From: Rubrivivax gelatinosus
GTDB taxonomy: Bacteria > Pseudomonadota > Gammaproteobacteria > Burkholderiales > Burkholderiaceae_C
NCBI RefSeq assembly: GCF_016583785.1
Contig: NZ_NRRU01000032.1
Coordinates: 1 to 50,581, forward strand
Direction: 5' to 3'
Length of the DNA: 50,581 nt
Shown here: positions 48,665-50,581 of the stretch, piece after piece
Layout of the letters: each line of letters opens with the position of its first letter
How positions within the stretch are numbered: the stretch's first letter is position 1
Position numbers and translations under genes: made by a program
Notes under the pieces: model-generated
The model's input: only the letters and a program-made list of their open reading frames with translations
Told to the model about the DNA's origin: nothing
Databases searched by the model: none

Positions 48665-49182
48665 TGCGGCGACCCAGCTGGCGATTCCTGCTCGCTGGGG
48701 AAGCGAATGGGGTAGTCGGGATGCGTTGGGCCGTAGAAACTAACCACGGCGCGAACCTCCCCTGCCGGTAGGAAATGAATACGAAGATTACCAAGGGGCT
48801 TGCTGTACCTGGGAATGTCAACAACCGTCTCTCGCCAAGCCCCCTCAACGAACTGGTTGCGACCATCCTTCACGACGATGTTCCCGTTGCCGTCTCGCAC
48901 CCAGTGACCATCTTCCTGCCACTTGATCGTTGCCTTCAATCCAGGCCGCCACTCAGTGGGAATCACAACGCAGCACATCTCACTGCCACCACCATGCGCT
49001 CGGGCGTTGAGGATTCCGCCTTCACCATTGATGATGATGCTGCCAACGCCGAGGTCGGTGTGGTTGTAGGCCGTATAACTCACTGCCGTCTTATCTTCTT
49101 CACCGCACGCCACCAACATTGCAGCGCTCGTTGCCAACAGCAGCCACCGAATTGGCTGCGAAGCCATGGCGTTACAGTTCAT
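48661..49182 (-). CDS. DUF3304 lipoprotein, probable immunity-type protein (copy 1)
   Basis: The 173-residue protein has a lipoprotein signal peptide (lipobox L-V-A-C) and a DUF3304 domain with VGSIIINGEGGILNARAHGG, SEMCC, P-T-E-W-R-P-G-L-K and L-R-I-H-F-L-P-A-G-E. It is placed between the DUF4123 adaptor and the Tle1-type effector, with ATGA overlaps on both sides. An immunity gene translated immediately before its toxin is reasonable for protecting the producer. It is more divergent from copies 2 and 3 than they are from each other. ATG 49182 was chosen for the overlap; 49167 is possible. Confidence 0.88.
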   Translation of the reverse strand: MNCNAMASQPIRWLLLATSAAMLVACGEEDKTAVSYTAYNHTDLGVGSIIINGEGGILNARAHGGGSEMCCVVIPTEWRPGLKATIKWQEDGHWVRDGNGNIVVKDGRNQFVEGAWRETVVDIPRYSKPLGNLRIHFLPAGEVRAVVSFYGPTHPDYPIRFPSEQESPAGSPQ

Positions 49183-50081
49183 TCGATCGACTCCAAAAAA
49201 TTCCCCATTGCCTGCGCGAAGTCCCCGGTTGCCACCCAGGACTTCGCCCGAAGCCATGCCAGGAGCCGAGGATCGTCTTCAAGGTGTCGCCCAGCGCTGC
49301 GACAGGCCACCAACAAGTACAGGCGATCTGCCGGCGTGCCGAGCTGGCAGTCCTCGGCCAACTCGCACACTCGCAAAGCCTGGGTATAGACAGCGGCCCT
49401 GTTGTCTTCCAGAAGCAAGTCTGCGAACTGCTCGCTCAGCATCGCAACGAGCGAATCTGGTTCACCAGCGCGCAACAAGGCGCCCAGTTCGGCGTCGGAC
49501 AGCTTGACCGGGCCTTGTTGGGCCTTTTCTGCGAGCGCCGGGGCGCCCGCCGTGGCGGGCTGCTTCACGAGTTCGCCGTAACGGTCGATGACCCGCCAAT
49601 CGGCAAATTGCGCTCGCAACGAGGACCAGTGCTGCTTGCTGAGCGACTGGTGCAGCCCCACCGCGACTCGAGTGTCGGCCCAGCGCAGCACGAAGGCTTG
49701 CCCGTCCTCGGTTTGGACTTCGATGAACCTGTGCATCGCCAATGCGAGTTCGGTAGCGGACAAGTCCGAGCGCACAAACGACAACATGGGCCTGCCCGCA
49801 GCGTAGCTGTGCAGCGCCCGTACCTGGCGTTGCAACTGCGCGGGCTCGACTGCCGCCAGTTCGAAGAACACCGGCGACACCTGCGCCAAGGCGGCCCACT
49901 TCCCACGGGCGTAGACCGCCGCCGGCGGCGACGCCAGCGGCCATCGGGGGTTCCCTTCGTCGAACGCGAGGTCCACCAAGGCGTGCCAGTGCCAGCCGGG
50001 TTCGGTGTCGCTGGCAAGCCGCTCGAATGCTTCCAGGGTCGCCTTGGATGCTGGATCGGACGCAACGAACGTCATGGCCAT
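49179..50081 (-). CDS. DUF4123 T6SS effector adaptor (Tap/TEC type)
   Basis: The 300-residue protein has the DUF4123 pattern: an N-terminal W-H-W-H-A-L-V-D-L-A-F-D segment, a central L-S-F-V-R-S-D-L-S-A-T-E-L-A, then T-E-D-G-Q-A-F-V-L-R-W-A-D-T-R and V-I-D-R-Y-G. A helical C-terminal half follows. DUF4123 proteins are chaperones that load a cognate effector onto VgrG; the C-terminal half is thought to be effector-specific. It lies 3 bases after the vgrG stop and overlaps the DUF3304 copy 1 start. ATG 50081 was used; a second ATG at 50075 is possible. Confidence 0.9.
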   Translation of the reverse strand: MAMTFVASDPASKATLEAFERLASDTEPGWHWHALVDLAFDEGNPRWPLASPPAAVYARGKWAALAQVSPVFFELAAVEPAQLQRQVRALHSYAAGRPMLSFVRSDLSATELALAMHRFIEVQTEDGQAFVLRWADTRVAVGLHQSLSKQHWSSLRAQFADWRVIDRYGELVKQPATAGAPALAEKAQQGPVKLSDAELGALLRAGEPDSLVAMLSEQFADLLLEDNRAAVYTQALRVCELAEDCQLGTPADRLYLLVACRSAGRHLEDDPRLLAWLRAKSWVATGDFAQAMGNFLESIE

Positions 50082-50084
50082 GCG

Positions 50085-50581
50085 CTACACGCTCGCGAGC
50101 GCCGACCCGGACTTCAGCGCCTTGAGCAGACACGACACGCAGACCTGGCTCGGCATCTGCGGCATGGCGTAGCTAGATTGCTGCGGCCCCGCAAAACTCT
50201 TCTTGCCCGCCCACACCGAGATCTTGCCCGGGCACTCGAAGACGATGTTGCCGCCCTCCAGCGTGAGCCGGGCGCCGCCGGCGGTGGCCAGGGTGATCTT
50301 CTTGGCCGCCGCCCAGTCGATGTGCGCACTGGCGCTCTGGACGCTCACGTCCTGCTTGGCCGCCACGCGCAGCGTGTCGCTCTGCGCCTGCACGCTGATG
50401 TCGCCTTGGCCGGCGATGAGGGTGATGCCCTTGCCGGCGGCCTGTTCGCCCGGTTTCACCGCCCCGGCCAGCACGCCGATGCTCTGGCCGGTGTGGATGC
50501 GCAGGGCGCCGCCGCTGGCTTGCTCCAGGTTCTGCCCTGCGGCGAGTGTGAGAGTCTCGCCAGCGGCCATCTGCAGATCTT
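50085..50581 (-). CDS. vgrG: VgrG spike protein, C-terminal (DUF2345) part; 5' end outside window
   Basis: The frame stays open to the right edge and ends at TAG 50085-50087, so the N-terminal gp27/gp5-like part is outside. The visible residues are a beta-helix-like DUF2345 domain with repeating short strands (TLTLAAGQNLEQASGGALRI, GITLIAGQGDISVQAQSDTL, KKITLATAGGARLTLEGGNI). The C-terminal tail after Q-S-S-Y-A-M-P-Q-M-P-S-Q carries two nearby Cys and is not part of the beta-helix. VgrG forms the T6SS puncturing tip; the following DUF4123 protein should load the Tle1-type effector onto it. Confidence 0.9.
   Translation of the reverse strand, partial: DLQMAAGETLTLAAGQNLEQASGGALRIHTGQSIGVLAGAVKPGEQAAGKGITLIAGQGDISVQAQSDTLRVAAKQDVSVQSASAHIDWAAAKKITLATAGGARLTLEGGNIVFECPGKISVWAGKKSFAGPQQSSYAMPQMPSQVCVSCLLKALKSGSALASV

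Overview
The window looks like chromosomal DNA of a high-GC betaproteobacterium of the order Burkholderiales, probably the Rubrivivax/Leptothrix/Ideonella group. The reasons are very GC-rich third codon positions, a PEP-CTERM protein, DUF3138, DUF3182 and DUF4936 type proteins, the tmk-holB-pilZ order, and an intergenic repeat of a kind I associate with this group. Species is not determinable from the sequence alone. No rRNA, tRNA or CRISPR array was seen.

Layout. 0-1.3 kb: end of a BON-domain gene, a small secreted protein and a PEP-CTERM protein. 1.3-6.0 kb (minus): alpha/beta hydrolase, a DUF3182-like protein with ATP-grasp-like features, and the multidomain DNA ligase LigD. 6.0-9.8 kb (plus): a fragment of a thioredoxin-reductase-like gene, an AhpD-like protein, two alpha/beta hydrolases (one RsbQ-like) and dusA. 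10.0-12.6 kb (plus): three translationally coupled genes, mtnP, mtnA and a FucA-like class II aldolase, which together fit the DHAP shunt for methylthioadenosine/5'-deoxyadenosine salvage. 12.9-28.5 kb (minus): a very long polyamine operon holding PotFGHI import, PuuA, PuuB, PuuC and PuuD, a SpuC-type and a beta-alanine-type aminotransferase, a second glutamine-synthetase-like enzyme, a DUF3138 outer-membrane protein and a DMT exporter. It is faced by a divergent Lrp/AsnC regulator (28.7 kb), and an agmatinase follows nearby (29.9 kb).

30.8-42.2 kb: a decayed amidotransferase gene, isocitrate lyase behind a 16-bp palindromic operator, an LDH-like dehydrogenase with an altered specificity residue, an Fe-alcohol dehydrogenase, a lipase/esterase with a coupled acetyltransferase, DUF4936-ygfZ, the housekeeping run mltG-tmk-holB-pilZ-tatD, and a secreted ankyrin protein. 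42.3-43.5 kb: small unknown genes. 43.55-44.87 kb: an IS3-family element whose orfA carries an internal amber codon.

44.9-50.6 kb (minus) is an accessory type VI secretion module read from the right edge: vgrG (C-terminal part), DUF4123 adaptor, DUF3304 lipoprotein, a Tle1-type DUF2235 phospholipase effector, a broken second DUF4123 gene, a second DUF3304 gene put out of frame by a nine-G tract, and a third DUF3304 gene. The vgrG-effector module and its duplicated, partly decayed immunity/adaptor tail are the most unusual part of the window. The G9 tract could be a phase-variation switch in an immunity-type gene.
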